DNA of 64,000 nt from Vespa crabro (taxonomy: Eukaryota; Arthropoda; Insecta; Hymenoptera; Vespidae), in NCBI RefSeq assembly GCF_910589235.1, contig NC_060961.1:1817501-1881500 (forward strand). Reading direction: 5' to 3'. The translations under genes and the position numbers were made by a program. The notes beneath the pieces are model-generated. The model ran no database searches, was not told the origin of the DNA, and saw only the letters and a list, made by a program, of their open reading frames with translations. Within the stretch, counting starts at the first letter, position 1, and the number at the start of each line of letters is the position of its first letter. Below, piece after piece: positions 1 to 14,240 of the stretch.

Positions 1-487
1 AGTTTAATGGCCACCCAACGTGATACCCCCATAAAACCTTAAACATGCTGTCCTCGAATGTAATCTTGTAAAGTAAAAGAGAAGGAAAAGGAAAGATAAT
101 AATACATTTATCATCCTTTTTAAAACTATATATCTCAAGGTGTTGTGTTTCGAATAGGGATACGAATATAAATTTAAAAGAATATTATTCTCTCTCTTTC
201 TCTCTTTTTCTATTTTATTCATATAGTTAGGTACATTTTGATAAATATTTCATTGATTTTAGATGAGTTAAAATTAGGATATCATTTACTAAACAGATTA
301 TTAAACATTTCCTCAATATGTGATATTACAGATATCACATATAGATATGTTCTATATATCCATATATCATTGTATATTTTGTCTATTTATTTGTTCTTTA
401 TATCTGTACGTTTTATATATTTATATGTTCTTCCTATGACATATAGGTATATAATTTTACATATATATACTATATGTATTTATATTG

Positions 488-491
<4 letters not shown>

Positions 492-543
<52 letters not shown>
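492..543. repeat. TA dinucleotide run
   Basis: About 25 uninterrupted TA units followed by ATGTATGTAT. Confidence 0.95.
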
Positions 544-550
<7 letters not shown>

Positions 551-1420
551 ATAATTTTATTTTCTTAAAAAAGTTAATATTAAATTTGTCATTAAGAATG
601 TCTGTATTCTACGCTCTCATAAAATCGGCAACATTTAACTATTGTCTTAAAAATAATTTTATTTAAATAAAATAGTTAGAATAGAAGATATATTTGCAGT
701 TTCGTATTTCAGAAAGTAATTATCTCTTTGATAGATTTACTGGATTAATAATGAGATCCGTTAGCCTGACTCGTGCTCCGAACATTTCTCTACGGGTCCT
801 CTTCCATGTCGAGTTACCTATGAGAGATATAAAGTGCTTCAGTCTGACCTGGTGTGTTCGGTTCGATCTATCGATTTTACTCTATTTTACTACGGTCAGT
901 TAGTTAGTTAGTCAGTTTGAAATTCCAAAAGGTTGATGAGCCGATCGTGGTTTCATAATAGCACGCTTAGGGAAACTTGTTGAATTGTAGGAATGTCATC
1001 TCTTTATCTATCAACTATCTATATTCATCGAATACGTTATATTTCCTTCTTGCGTTAATTTGAAATAACATTTTTTTCATTTAAATGAGGAAATTCATTT
1101 CATTCGCTATACGAAATCTTTTCACTTAAATATACTTATATATACATATATAATCAATTGAATAAATATAAACATATATCACGTTTTCATCTTCGTTTTA
1201 AATTGACGAGATTTCTCAAACGTGAAGTGAATCTTGCATGAGAGTTGCATCGGTTAACGAGTGCATCCTGCTTCGTTAAACTTACAATGAAACAGAAGTT
1301 TTATGGATATTAAACGACATCGAACGTCGATATGGTAAAGAGTAAGAGATAGACAGAGAGAGAGAGAGAAAGAGAGAAAGTGAAAGAGAGACGAAAAACA
1401 GGAAAAGAGAACGAGAATAC

Positions 1421-1451
<31 letters not shown>

Positions 1452-2084
1452 AGAGTAACTCTCTGAACCCTTCCATTTCTCCCACCATTAATCGGAAAAG
1501 TGTACAAAGAGTAGCGCACACGGCCGCCTGTTGATTTTCCCGCGATATATCTGTCGATATACACACTCACATACACCCCCATACAGGTGTATATACAGAT
1601 CAGATATATATATATATATATAAATATATTTATCACTGTGTATTGGTAGTGTTGAGACGATAGTAGAGTGAAATTGAAAATCGGTCGTGGCTGAACGACG
1701 GTATCTAATCGGGAAGCAATTATGAGCACTCCGTGGTTGTACTAGCTGCCGACCGGCAACCCACTACGATTCTGTTATCTATTGTATTGTCATCGAGCTA
1801 CGTACACAAAGACGCTTACACATACACACACACACACACACACATACGTACACGTACGCGTATTTATACACGTACGTAGTATACGGATATACAGAGATTG
1901 TGATGGTTGCAACCCAGTCCGAAAATAAATTCACCTGTGCGTTAAACGATCGCTCAATCGCGACCGATTTCTCCCTATCGTTTCTATTATTTCGTGGCAT
2001 TCGCTTTCAGAGATGTTACTGTATCACAACAAAATTGTGTTTTTTATCTTCCTTTTTTCTCTCTCCACTCTCTTCTCCATTCTC

Positions 2085-2121
<37 letters not shown>

Positions 2122-2314
2122 CTGTGTTTTTATTTTTCTTTTCTTTTTTTTTTTTTTGTTTTTATTGACAATAGCCATTATTTCGTTTTCATTCTTGTCG
2201 AGAATCGAAAAAAATAGAGGGAAAAGTTGCATTTGTTTCTTTTTCTTTCTTTCTTTTTTTTTTTTTTTTTTTAGGCAACTCACTTTGATTTTCGAGGATA
2301 TCTACTCTTATTGT

Positions 2315-2317
<3 letters not shown>

Positions 2318-2372
<55 letters not shown>
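2318..2372. repeat. CT dinucleotide run
   Basis: About 27 CT units, one of the longest pure runs in the window, followed by CTTT units. Confidence 0.95.
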
Positions 2373-2378
<6 letters not shown>

Positions 2379-2560
2379 CTTTGTGAACCAAATTTCACGT
2401 TCATTTTGTAACGTAGAAAAATAATAACGTTGTCTGCGATAGTACGGCTGTTTAGAGAGCTCCCGACCTCGACAAAAGGATGCACGTCTCTACGTCGTTG
2501 ACCACACAATGCCATTCATACCACTTTTGAGAATAGTTTCATAGTCGTCGGTCCAGAGCT

Positions 2561-2578
2561 TGGTCTGTTTCCCCCCCT

Positions 2579-2622
<44 letters not shown>

Positions 2623-2816
2623 TCTTTCTTTTTCTTTTCTTTTTTATTTCTTTTTATCTATTTTTTAGTCGAAAGCGTGTTCTGTAACTTTGTAATACAC
2701 CGCGAACGTTAACTCAACTGGTATATTCCGAGCACGCATGGCCCCTGACAAACGTTGAACTTAATCCGGATGTAGAAGCTTTGTTTGTGTGGTTCCGTTA
2801 TAACGTTGGATTCCAA

Positions 2817-2864
<48 letters not shown>

Positions 2865-2978
2865 ATCCAAACATCTATCTCTTTTGCCATTAGGTATTAA
2901 ATTTCGAGATAGAATTTATACTTTACAAATGAAAATGTATATCTATAAATTATTTATAAATGTAATAGATTGTATATA

Positions 2979-3017
<39 letters not shown>

Positions 3018-3616
3018 GATTTGATCATTGACAAACATAGAATCAATTTATTATCCATCATTTTTATTTTGTAAATATTATTAGAGAAATCGGTTGATAC
3101 CTATTTTTAATTTTACATACTTATGTAATTTAACGTCTTGGTCGAACTCATGAAAATTTCAATTCACCGCTCCACGAGTCATTCGATTAGCTATTAAGGA
3201 AGTTCACGTAATAGGACTCTACAAGTAGGTCAGAGAAGAAGGGAAAAGGGACATGTCGTAGGACGAGGAGAATCAAAGCTACTGTTGGTGCTGTCGCTGC
3301 ATCGTTAAATCACCTTAAATAAAATATATCTCGTGATTGTTTCATTTTTCTTCTTCTTCTTCTTCTTCTTCATCTTCTTCCTCTTTTATTTCTTCTTTAT
3401 TTTATTTGCCTTATTCGCTTTGATCATAAAACCACATAGAATGGGAGGAAAAATTAGCTAAAGAACTTTCTTCCATCTTTTACAGACAAACACTTAAATT
3501 AAGTTCACGTAAATTACGAAACGTGCATTATGGTTTTTCGATTAACTAACATCCATCGGCTCAACCGAGAGGATAACGAACTCTCTATTACGATACGATG
3601 AGTAAGTACAAAATTT

Positions 3617-3667
<51 letters not shown>

Positions 3668-3796
3668 CAGGTATGTATATATAGGATCGAGCATTCATCT
3701 TGTCTCATTCAAAACGCCATGCTTTTCCGTTGTTTTATTAACTCTTATTTTCTTTTAGACTCGCCTAAAAGGCACCCATGTGAAAGAGAAAGAGAA

Positions 3797-3844
<48 letters not shown>

Positions 3845-4872
3845 GTAGAAAGAGATAGAAAACTTTAACCCCCTCAGGCATGCGCCGTATCAAGGCGGTA
3901 TGTTTTTTCTTTGTTTTCCTTTTTTTCTCTTCCTTCATCCCCCCCTCTCTCTCTCTCTTCTCTCCCTCTTTCTCTCGTTCTTTTTATCTCTCTTTCACTC
4001 TCTCCTATTTTTCTTCCTCCTTTCGTTGAAGCCTTGAAAAGACAGAGCTTTTGATGCTAGCAAGCATTGTGCCCTGGTCGTTTTCGCATCTCTGACGTTT
4101 CGAAAGGACGGGATTTAAACCGTTCGTAAATAGTCGGCCCACCGTAATTAATTCCGTTGTGGCCGGATGGTATACGTAAGACGAATGAAATGTTGTCGAC
4201 GAAAATTTTTCGGTAGTTCTTATGCCTTTCCTTCGTTAAAAAAAGAAAAAAAAAAAAAAAAAGAAATAGAAAGAAAGAAAGAACAAGAAAAATGTAAAGA
4301 ATAAAACAAAAAAAAAAAAGAAAACAAATATCACGGTCCCCGTAACATGAATTATTATCCTTCCCTTGTTTTCCTTTTTCATTTTTTTTTTTTTTTTAAT
4401 CTTTCTTCTGGCTTAACAATCGATAACAATGGCGTCTATGCGAAATGCGTTCTACTTTAATAATGTCTTCTCGTTATCGATCTCATATCGGAGTTTAAAT
4501 AATAATAATAAAAAAAAAAAAAAAAAAAAAAGAAAACAACAAAAGCAAACGAAAAGATTTGAAAAAAAGAAACAAACGGAGAGAAATATTTTAAACCTCG
4601 TTTCAAATATCTTCTCTAAGATTATGTATTTCCTTTTTATTCGTTTTATCGAAAAATAGGAAGGGGGACCGGGGAAAAGAGGAAAGGAAGAAGAAAGAAA
4701 GAAGAAAAAAATCCTTATCTCAAGAGTATTACATTAAAAACTTAACAAGACACGAATCGGTTCTAGTTACGTTATAACGCGTGTTAAACTGGGATTCAGT
4801 GCGGTCATTGGATGCTTCGAGAAAAATCAATTCGCAGGTCGACCTGGGTCGAAGATCGTATAGTTAAGAGAT

Positions 4873-4929
<57 letters not shown>

Positions 4930-5095
4930 TATATCGACGCTCTTTCCCGCTTCGCAATTACGTGGGTTATCGAGTTCGTGCGATGAACAGACAGCTGGTG
5001 AGATCTCGTTCTGTGGATCTCTTTTTCTCACACTATTTTTTTCCAGCTTCAATCTCTCTCTTTCTCTATTTCTCTGTTCCTCTCATCCTCCCTCC

Positions 5096-5127
<32 letters not shown>

Positions 5128-5639
5128 TTCAAGACTATTCTCTTCGTTCGTTGACGTAGCCTCGAAGCTACGCTAGTTGGATTCGCTCGGATTCGCCATC
5201 ATTTTCGACGATCCTCGGTATAATACTCAAGGAGAAATCTTCGTTTCTTCTTTCACAGCCGATAGAAGTGGGCAGCTGTCAGTGGCAGCATTTAGTTAAC
5301 GGGCCTGGATTTTTCTTTCTTTTTTCTGTTCTTTTTTTTTCTTTTTCTTTTTTTTTTCCTTTTCTCTTTCTCTCTATCTTTCTCTTTCTCTATCAATCTT
5401 TCTCTCTTTCTCTAGAATGTGGATAGATAAGGGGTATGATAGAAACAGACTCGGTCGACTCTGTGGTTTCTGATGGTGCTGCTTCTCCTTCTACCGATAC
5501 TGCTTCTCGAGCTTTGGAAGAGGTTGCAAACGTTCCACGGGTCACCGCCGTCACACAACAATACAACGCTATCACCCTTAGTTGTACCCAACCATACCTT
5601 TTCTTTCCTTTCCTTTCCTCTCCTCTCCTTTCCTTTCCT

Positions 5640-5675
<36 letters not shown>

Positions 5676-5896
5676 TTCTTCCTTCTTCCTCTTCTTTAAC
5701 TATTCCTTCATTCTACCACACCGGATCCCACCCTTCTTACCTTCACCATTGCTCGTTTCCACGCTCGTTTCTACTGAACTTCCCGTTCCACCATCTTTTC
5801 TCTACTGACTCTACCAAGATACGGCCTACCCCAGAGAGAGGAAGAGAACGAGAGAGAGAGAGAGAGATTCCTTATTCGAATTCAAGCTTCTCGTTT

Positions 5897-5930
<34 letters not shown>

Positions 5931-6660
5931 TCTCTCTTTTTCTCTCTCTCTCCTTTTTTGTTTTCTTTCTTATTTTCTCCTCTTCTGTTCTCATATTCTC
6001 TTTCTCTTTCTTTTCGCCAGTTCCTTTTCTCTTTACAACATCGTCCTGCTCCTTAGCTATCGCTCCATTGCTTTTTTTTCCTTCACCTTTCCCCTCACCC
6101 TTCTCCCACGGTTCCCTTCTATCTTCTACGTTTCGATTCTTTCTTACCTTGGGACCAAAATAAATGAGGTGCACGCGTCAAAGTAAGAAAATGAAGAGAA
6201 AAGCTCATGGCTTTTTCTTTCTACCTATTCGTATGTATGTATCTATGTATGGTATATATGTTTATATATCATGCATTTGTGTCTGTGTTTTTCTACTCGG
6301 ACGAACGTTTTCGCCCGAATCGATATCACGCGTTTTTTCATTCGTTGAAGTTGTTAGCCGTCATCAGACGAGTAGAATGCAAAAGGTCACCCTTTGGTTT
6401 CTCTTAGTTTCTATATATATACATACACACACACACACACACACACGCTTGGGATTCGGTGTAGTTAAAGCTGCTCCGGCTTCTTTTCACTTCTTTCTGA
6501 ATGTCGACCGTCGGCGAATACACCGCCGAGTCTCTTTTCTTTGTGTCTATCGAGCATCATCCTTCCTTCCAAGGGAGAACGGTTTCTTAGTAATCCGTGT
6601 TACTTTCCCGGATGCATCGCATTTAATATTTTAAGAACTTGCAGCTTTTCCCTCGGTTTT
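2561..6660. other. Non-coding, dominated by CT/GA tracts
   Basis: Pyrimidine runs recur on the + strand (about 2580-2619, 2820-2861, 4872-4925, 5101-5129, 5640-5672, 5899-5930), with TA runs at about 2981-3014 and 3621-3661 and a GA run at 3780-3842. A short AC run lies at about 6423-6447. A frame beginning with ATG at 5436 has about 50 non-repetitive residues before it enters the CT tract, but shows no recognisable domain or splice context. I see no gene. Confidence 0.6.
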
Positions 6661-7236
6661 CTTTTTTTTTCTTTTTTTTTTTTTTTATCCTCTATGTTTC
6701 AGTGAAAGTTAATCCAAAGGTACTATTAATAGTCATCAAAATAGAATTTCTTTATATTTCATTCAATGCTCATGACGTCTTATCGTGTAAAAATTAAAAT
6801 ACAAGATAATTCGTTCACATAAGAGAAATAATAATAATAATAATAATAAGAAGAAGAAGAAGAAGAAAAAGAGAGACGTCAAATAAATGTTCTTTTTTTG
6901 TTTTCTTTTTCCTTCTTCTTTTTTTTTTTTTTTTTTTTTTTTATAGATTTGAACAAATTTTTATAACGCAATTCTACCGTGAAACCAAAAATATACCGGA
7001 TACTAACCAGGCTCTATCTCTTGCGATATTTTTCTACTATCTTTTTCCCCTTTCTCTCTTTCTCTATCTCTTTCTCTTTTTTCTTAAGACGACCGTAGTT
7101 GCGGCAAACCAAGGTTAAATAAATTCCGGTCGTAGAGGAAGTAATACGCCTCGGCACGGCTACGTCTAAATCTTCGTTAAAAGACACCAACGTAGTAGGC
7201 AAACCCTTGGTAGTGTAAGTAGAAAAAGAAAAAGAA

Positions 7237-7237
7237 A

Positions 7238-7290
<53 letters not shown>
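7237..7290. repeat. GA dinucleotide run
   Basis: About 26 GA units on the + strand, surrounded by a longer purine-rich stretch to 7445. Confidence 0.9.
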
Positions 7291-7291
<1 letters not shown>

Positions 7292-8130
7292 GGGCAAAAA
7301 AGAAAAAAAGAAAGAAAGATAAGAAAGAAGGAGAATGGTGGGAAAGGGAATGATACACTAAGAAAAAGGAAAAAGTGAAAGAAAAGGTAGAGCTGTTGCA
7401 AAAGGAAAGGAAAGGAAAGGAAAGGAAGGGATGGATGGATGAAGGGGTGGATAAAGAAGATGAAGGAGAATGGAAACGTTGGTGGTGGTGGTGGTGGTGG
7501 TTTAGTCGCGAGTAACGCCGGTAGCAGAAGCAGAATGTGACGAACAATAAGGACCACCCCGCAGGTAGCGTCTGCCAAGTAAAACTCAGCAGAGTATGGC
7601 GAAAAATAGGAAGGCTGAAGACCGCTATCCACAACGTCAGCCCCTTAATCTCTGCCGGCGTGATAACGTCGACGCAGCATTTTGCATGCTAGACTGCCAG
7701 CCTGCTACATCCATTCCCTTCTCTTCTCTCTCACTCTAGTCCTCCACCCTTTACCCTTTCTCCGTTTAAACCCTACGGCAGCTTTCCGTCTCTCTCTCTC
7801 TTTCTCTCTTTATCGGTCTATATTCGTCTCCTCTCCTTCTTCCTCTTTCTCTCACCCTCCATCTATCATCCTTCCCCTTCTCCTTCCCCTTCATCCTTGT
7901 TCCTAACACGGAGTGTCCTACGTGTCCTCTTCCTAGTCTATTCCAATGCTGTGGTAGCACTAGGAACAGTCCATAGTCGCGTAATCTACCTGGCACCGAA
8001 CTATCGCTACGCCCAGACTCACCTTACCACAATGGAAGTCCTCATCGATTACCAAACTCCATCGACAGGGAGTCTCCTATCAGAGAGCCGTGTCCTTGGG
8101 TAAACCAAAATACATCTATGTTCTCTTCTA

Positions 8131-8169
<39 letters not shown>

Positions 8170-8263
8170 TACTACATAAGACCTAAGATTTTCTCCTTCT
8201 AAAGGATATTGTGTATTTTATTTTTGATAGAAATAAAAGGCATCGAATCGATTTTCTATATGT

Positions 8264-8316
8264 GTATGTATGTATGTATGTATGTATGCATGCATGCATG
8301 CATCTATGTATGTATT
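8264..8316. repeat. TATG array turning into TGCA array
   Basis: TATG units give way to TGCA units at about 8287-8303 through single-base change, then TATG-like units resume. The TGCA part is self-complementary. Confidence 0.9.
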
Positions 8317-8647
8317 ATCGATTTTTCATTTACAATCCCTTTCGTTTGTTTTATCAATTGTAATACAAAGCTGAAAGTATAGATCGTTTTTAATTGAAAT
8401 CCTCAAACGTTTCTTTTTCTTCTTCTTCTTTTTTTGCTTTTCTCGATTCTCTTTACCAGCATATCGATCCGTTTTACAAAAAGGAGGTCTCGCCGAATTT
8501 ATTTGCTTCGCCGAGTTCTTTGAGTTGCCGATCTTTCTTATGCGAAATAGGAGAAAAGGGTTGCAAGAAAGATCGTCATAGTACATGGTTCGTGCTACGC
8601 GTTAAGAAGTATATATATATATATATACATGTATATGTGTATAGATG

Positions 8648-8681
<34 letters not shown>

Positions 8682-10430
8682 TACACACACACATTGTATC
8701 GATCGTCTGTGCCGTGTGAGCATTTGGAAAATTACTCTTGAAAAATATGACCTGCTAAAGAAGGAAACGAGCTGGTTCGGAGAATACAGGGACAAAATAT
8801 TTTCTCCTTATTTTAATTCAATCTTATCGATATTAAGAAACGAAGAAAAAACTGTTATCTGTGTCGAAAGTCATTGAAAGAGGAATCAATGAAATTTGAA
8901 AAGAAGTTTAGCCATCGTCCTATTTTTTTTTCTTTCCTTTTTTTTTTTCTTATCCCTCCTCAGATCTTTCACGATGAAAAAAGTATCTTTTCTTTTCTTT
9001 TTTTTTTTTTTTTTTTTTTATTTCGGAGTCGAGAGGAGAGGGGGGAGGGGAGCAGCGAAGGAGACAGCGGAAGTCAGATAAGGTGGAGATTTTTCTAAAG
9101 AGATAAGGGAAAGCAAAAAAATTTTACTCCCTTGTCTTAGAGAACGTTTATTTTTTTGCAAGACGAAAGTAATCTTCTTGAAGATCCTCGTTCGTTGTAG
9201 CAATCAAATAACTAAGAACGAAGGAAGCTTGTAAACGTCGTGCCATCCTAATTGTTCTCCCTTCGTCAGCTTCCCTCCCTTTCCCTCTCTTCTCGTCGTC
9301 TACTCCTCTCTGGCTTATCGTAGGAGTCTCGGTGACAGTAAGAATCAGAGATTAAGGCGAGAAATACCAAGACGGTAACGTTAATTTATAGATTGCGTCT
9401 AAATGTCTTTTATGGTTCGAGTTCTGACTCTTTGGATTTTCTAATCTTTTTTCGTGGGTCTCCTGTTTCATTTCAGTTTTCTTTTTCCTTTCTTTATTTC
9501 GTTGAGAAATGTAAAAGATAATAACGAGAATACAGTTGGCACCTCTTTTTATTTTGATTAATAACGTAATTAATATATATATATATATATTTGATTAAAG
9601 AGAGAGAGAGAGAGAGAAAGAGAAAATTCCTTGTCCAAAAGAACGTATTACATTAATCAATTTTTAAATGATCATATTTTTAGACAAATTTTCTTTTTAA
9701 TCGTTAACCTTTGAAAATTTGAAAAGAAATAATATTATCGACGCATAATTATAATTATTCTCCGATATCACGTATAGAATTACTTATTGATAATTAAACG
9801 ATGAAAATAGATAAAGTCCTATTACGGGTTTCCATTTGAACTTTAAATTAATCTCCGAGTTTCCGAATGAAGTTCCACGAGGAATGATATTTTATCGCCT
9901 AAACTCACGTTATTCTCGAGAGAGAAAAAGCGAACGTATCATTTTTTTTTTCCCCTTCCTGACGATCTCGTTTCCGGAACTGGTCGTATTTCTTTTTGTT
10001 TTTTTTTTTTTTTATTTTTGTTTCCTTTTTTTCTTTTGTTTTTTTCCCTCTCCCTCTCTCACTCCGTACTCTTCGGGGCCCCTCCCCCTCCCTCTCATCC
10101 CAGATTGTTTGTGGTTCAACTCGCGAAGGAAAAATAAAATTCGTGGATGAACGCTCTCGGGTGGAAACGGGTGTTAACGTGGTGCGAACAGAGTTTGTAG
10201 AAAGGTCTACAAGGACGAGGGGAAGAATGGGTGGTAGTGTTGGTGGTGTTCCATAGTCACGCATTAGAAGGTCGCTTCTCTCTGGTTCCATGGCCCCTCT
10301 AGGCTCGTACGTTTCAATTTGTCCCCGGTCTCTGATGTAACCGCGCAGTCTCATTAGTCGAGGGGACGAAGGAACGATAGCCCCTTCTCTGTTCCGTGCA
10401 AGCACTCACCTTATCCATCTCTCTCTCTCT

Positions 10431-11008
10431 CTCTCTCTCTTTACAATCAACCTTACTACCGCTCTACTACCCTTATCCTAACCACCTCCGCCATCAGCAG
10501 TAGCAGCATCAACACTACCACTACTATTATTACTACTACTGCTACTACTACTACTATCACTAGTGTTAGTATTAGAATATCTACTACTAGCTAACCTAAG
10601 TTCTCAGCTATTCCTTTTAGCTTTCTCCTCTTTGATAGTACGAACTAAGAAGAAACTGTCCTACGTACTTACATACTGATTGGTATGCCGGGAATCGAAC
10701 GTTTCCATCCACCTGTCGACTCTATCCTTTCAAATGCTCTGAGATCTTTCGGAAAAGTCTTTTGCGCGTGACCACAACAGTCTTAATCCCCTTTTATACG
10801 TTGAAAGAAGATAGACAGGGGTTAGTCTCGAACGGTAATCTACGGTGGAAAAGAACGGTGATACACACGCTACTAAAAGAGTACGCTTTCTTGGGAATCG
10901 GAATTACGTTCGAGCGAAACGATGGAACCACTCTCGTTTCTTCTTCATTCTATCTCACTCTATCTCACTTTGTCTATCTACTTTTCTCTCTCTCTCTCTA
11001 TCTCTTTT

Positions 11009-11044
<36 letters not shown>

Positions 11045-11605
11045 TCATTCTTTTTGTCAGACTAACCACCTTCGAGTCTCCTTTCTTTCCTTCGATAGTT
11101 AAAATTGCAACGTGGTAAGGGTGAGATGAGATCTTGTAAGAAGAAAATAAAATAGGTAGGGTTGGTTTTATTTCGGATCAGGCAGGACATTGCACGCTGA
11201 TGAACTCCAGATGAACATCATCTGGTTTGGGAAGGAAAAATTCGTCCTTTGTAAGCCGAGAAGTTTTATTATACAAATACAAATAAAAAAAAAAAAGAAA
11301 GAAAGAAACAAACAAAAAGGAAGAAAATGTCAATAGTTAAATATTCCTTTTAACTGTTAATTATTGTTTATTCACTTGTTCAACATTTTTCTTTCTTTAT
11401 ATTTTCCTAGAACGATGTTTTCTTTGACCGTCTGCTGTCTTTCGTGTACTCATACAGAACGTTCACTGATTTCGATTGAAGACGTACCAAATATAAAAGT
11501 CAAGGTACGTTTGCTTTATGTATTCAAGCGTTAACCCGAATACCCTTGCGTAAGGCGTTTCGTTCTAACGATGTGTACGCAAAGAACCTTCACGAGCACA
11601 AACTT

Positions 11606-11681
<76 letters not shown>

Positions 11682-11782
11682 AAAAAGAAAAAAAGAAACC
11701 TTATGACGATGTTTCACTGTATGTGCATCATTTTTCAAAGTAAACGCCACGATCGCATGTTCTAAACTTTTGACTGTTCGTT

Positions 11783-11823
<41 letters not shown>

Positions 11824-11922
11824 TTTGTTTCATGAATGTTTTTTTCGTTCTCTTTCCAAACAAAAAGTGAATATACTGCAATTCGAACGTATCGGATTTC
11901 GCTGTTTTTATTTTTTTTTCCG

Positions 11923-11958
<36 letters not shown>

Positions 11959-12178
11959 GCTCTATTTGTTGTTATTATTGTTGTTGCTTTTTCCTTTTAC
12001 TCTTTTGTAATTTATCCATCGAAGATAACACATGCGTGATTTCTAAAGAATTTGTCATTACGCATCCCCGAGACCATCGTCATAAAAACGCTATCTAGAG
12101 TCTTTTACATTCGTCATAACGACTGAGCCTCTTTCTGGGTGGCATCATTGAAAGATCGATCCGACTCTTCTTCTTTTA

Positions 12179-12215
<37 letters not shown>

Positions 12216-12665
12216 CTTTTCATTCTCGCAAAAACTCGGAGCATAAAAGTTACTTTGGATTGTATCCTATCGGAATAACTTTCTCAGTTTTTAAAAAGAT
12301 ACTCCCCTTATAAATTACTTTCATTAGATTTTAAACACGAGATATCCTCGCAAAGTATCAATTAGTTCTGATCGTAGCGCGCAAAATTTTGCTAACTAAG
12401 AAATAATAAGCAAAAGACAAAGGCAAAGGCAAAGACAAAGAGAAAGAGAAAGAGAGAGAAAGAGAGATGAAAGATAATAACGATTACCTCTTCTTTATTA
12501 ATATATGGATTTGTCAATGTTACTTTACTTTGAATAAATTTTCATTTTTAACTTTTTGAAATTAGTTAATAGATTTGAAAGAAAAAAAGAAAAAAAGAAA
12601 AAGAAAATGATCTCTTCAATAAATTAACATTTGATAACTTGATATTCCAATCAACATACTAAATG

Positions 12666-12700
<35 letters not shown>

Positions 12701-13884
12701 CTCTTTCTATCTCTCTCTCGATCGTTGATCTCATTTCTCCCTTGTCACCGGTGCAACGATGTGCCGGGTGTAATAACGTTAAGGGTAATTATGCGCCGCA
12801 CGATTTTCACATGAACGTTAGAAACAGGATATAGATGGAGTCGAATAGTAATTTCCCGCATTTCGAGTAGACGTCAAGAAGCGGTTTCTCGATTGGTAAG
12901 AGGTCTTCTCTAAGAGATCGGTAGAGCCGGGAGTAGCGGCAAAAAGGAAAGAAAAAGGAAGAAGGAAGGAAGGAAGGAAGGAAGGAAGGAAAGAAAGAAA
13001 GAAAGAGAGAAAAAAAAAGAAAAAGGAAAAAAAAAAGAAAGAAGGAGAAGAAAAAGTCGTTCGTCGATTTCCTTCGACCTGTAAAACTCCGGGAAAACTT
13101 ATTTCCGATTCGACTAAGGCTAGTGAAACTATTCGGATTAAATCGGCGTGCGTTGCAAACTTCATGGCATTGTGCCGACACGGCATTACTCTTTGATAGA
13201 AAAGATGAGGGTCTTTCTCTCACCCCCCATCCCTCCTCAACGATCTACCCCACGCCCCTCAACCCAGCCCGATTTTCAACCTCCTTCCTCCCACCTCAGT
13301 TCTCTTCTTATTCTTATTCTTTCTCTCGACGTTGGCCGTCCATCGTCTTACGACTTGGAAACCTTCTTCTGGAGCTTATTACCTTGATAAACGAGACGAT
13401 TGGATGGACGTGCTGAATTATAATTCATTCGAATATATTTCCCTTCTACTATAAGTCGTTTTACGATTTATTCCTTCGCTATTCCTTCGAAGGAATTTCT
13501 AATGCGATAGGAATTCAAAGTAGTAGGTACTTACTTACTTTTATGTTTTAACGATCAGAACAAATTTTAATCATATTATGAGCTTCTTATAATACCTAGA
13601 TTTTATATACATATGTATGTATGTACCTATATATATATATTATAACAAATTTTCGAATGTTCCTCTCTCTCTCTCTCTCTCTCTCTCTCCCTAATCATAA
13701 TAATAACATTAACGTTGGACGTTGTCATTCTCGAATCTATCCATGTTACGGACAAATTAATTTTCACTTCCGTGTTGCTATCGATCGATTACGTTTTAAT
13801 GAAGTTACTATCATTTTTGGCTTTCCATAATCCTTTTAATCAAATTTATCTCTTTATTTACATTAATTTGTTTTGTTATGTATT

Positions 13885-13930
<46 letters not shown>

Positions 13931-14028
13931 AAAGTAACGATGAATAAACAAACGATACTTTTTAATGATTTCAAAAGGTCACAGATTATTAGTTAGTATT
14001 TTTTTCTTATTTCTCTTTTTTTCTTAAA

Positions 14029-14050
<22 letters not shown>
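10431..14050. other. Non-coding, triplet and tetranucleotide repeats
   Basis: Holds ACT triplets (10511-10560), TTTC (about 11012-11046), AAT (11606-11679), CT runs (11785-11820, 11922-11953, 12180-12210, 12670-12697), GGAA (about 12960-12990) and GA (13886-13926), ending in a poly-T stretch near 14027-14053. No coding exon is visible on either strand. Confidence 0.6.
11606..11679. repeat. AAT trinucleotide array
   Basis: About 24 AAT units with one interruption (AATTAT near 11636). It yields a poly-isoleucine frame that is not a gene. Confidence 0.95.
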
Positions 14051-14062
<12 letters not shown>

Positions 14063-14240
14063 GTTCCACCCAAGTAAATATGGCAGGAACAAACTGACGT
14101 GACCTATTTCTAGAATTTCTCTTCACTGAATTTACTCTCTCTTTCTCTCTGTCACGTGAAATAGTTTGTACATACTTACACACACACACACACAAACAGA
14201 CACATATATATATATATATATATACATAACAATGTCATGG

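Larger units (their letters stand above)
1..2560. other. Non-coding, AT-rich and microsatellite-rich
   Basis: No coding exon is recognisable. The stretch holds a TA run near 492-543, a purine GA block at 1348-1455, an AC run at about 1824-1844, and pyrimidine CT blocks at about 2081-2120 and 2318-2372. Open frames here translate to Ser-Leu, Arg-Glu or Tyr-Ile repeats from the microsatellites and show no domain. Whether this is 5' intron of the downstream Dscam-like gene or intergenic DNA cannot be told from the sequence. Confidence 0.6.
6661..10430. other. Non-coding, mixed simple repeats
   Basis: Contains AAT then GAA triplets (6827-6866), a long GA run (about 7237-7290), GGT triplets (7480-7500), TA (8135-8168), TATG/TGCA (8264-8316) and TA/CA (about 8610-8695). 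A less repetitive, more GC-rich island lies at about 10060-10410. It is open on the - strand from 10405 to about 10050, but nothing in that translation resembles a known domain. Confidence 0.55.

Noticed and set aside
5582..6163. 193-codon + strand frame
   Set aside because: It is almost wholly Ser-Leu, Phe and Arg-Glu repeats made by CT and GA tracts.
7014..7634. 206-codon - strand frame with a hydrophobic start
   Set aside because: The first codon is TTG, and the body is His, Phe and Ser-Leu runs from GGT, purine and GA repeats.
7897..8103. + strand frame with a signal-peptide-like start, considered as the missing first exon
   Set aside because: It starts with TTG, not ATG, and has no phase-1 donor at a suitable place.
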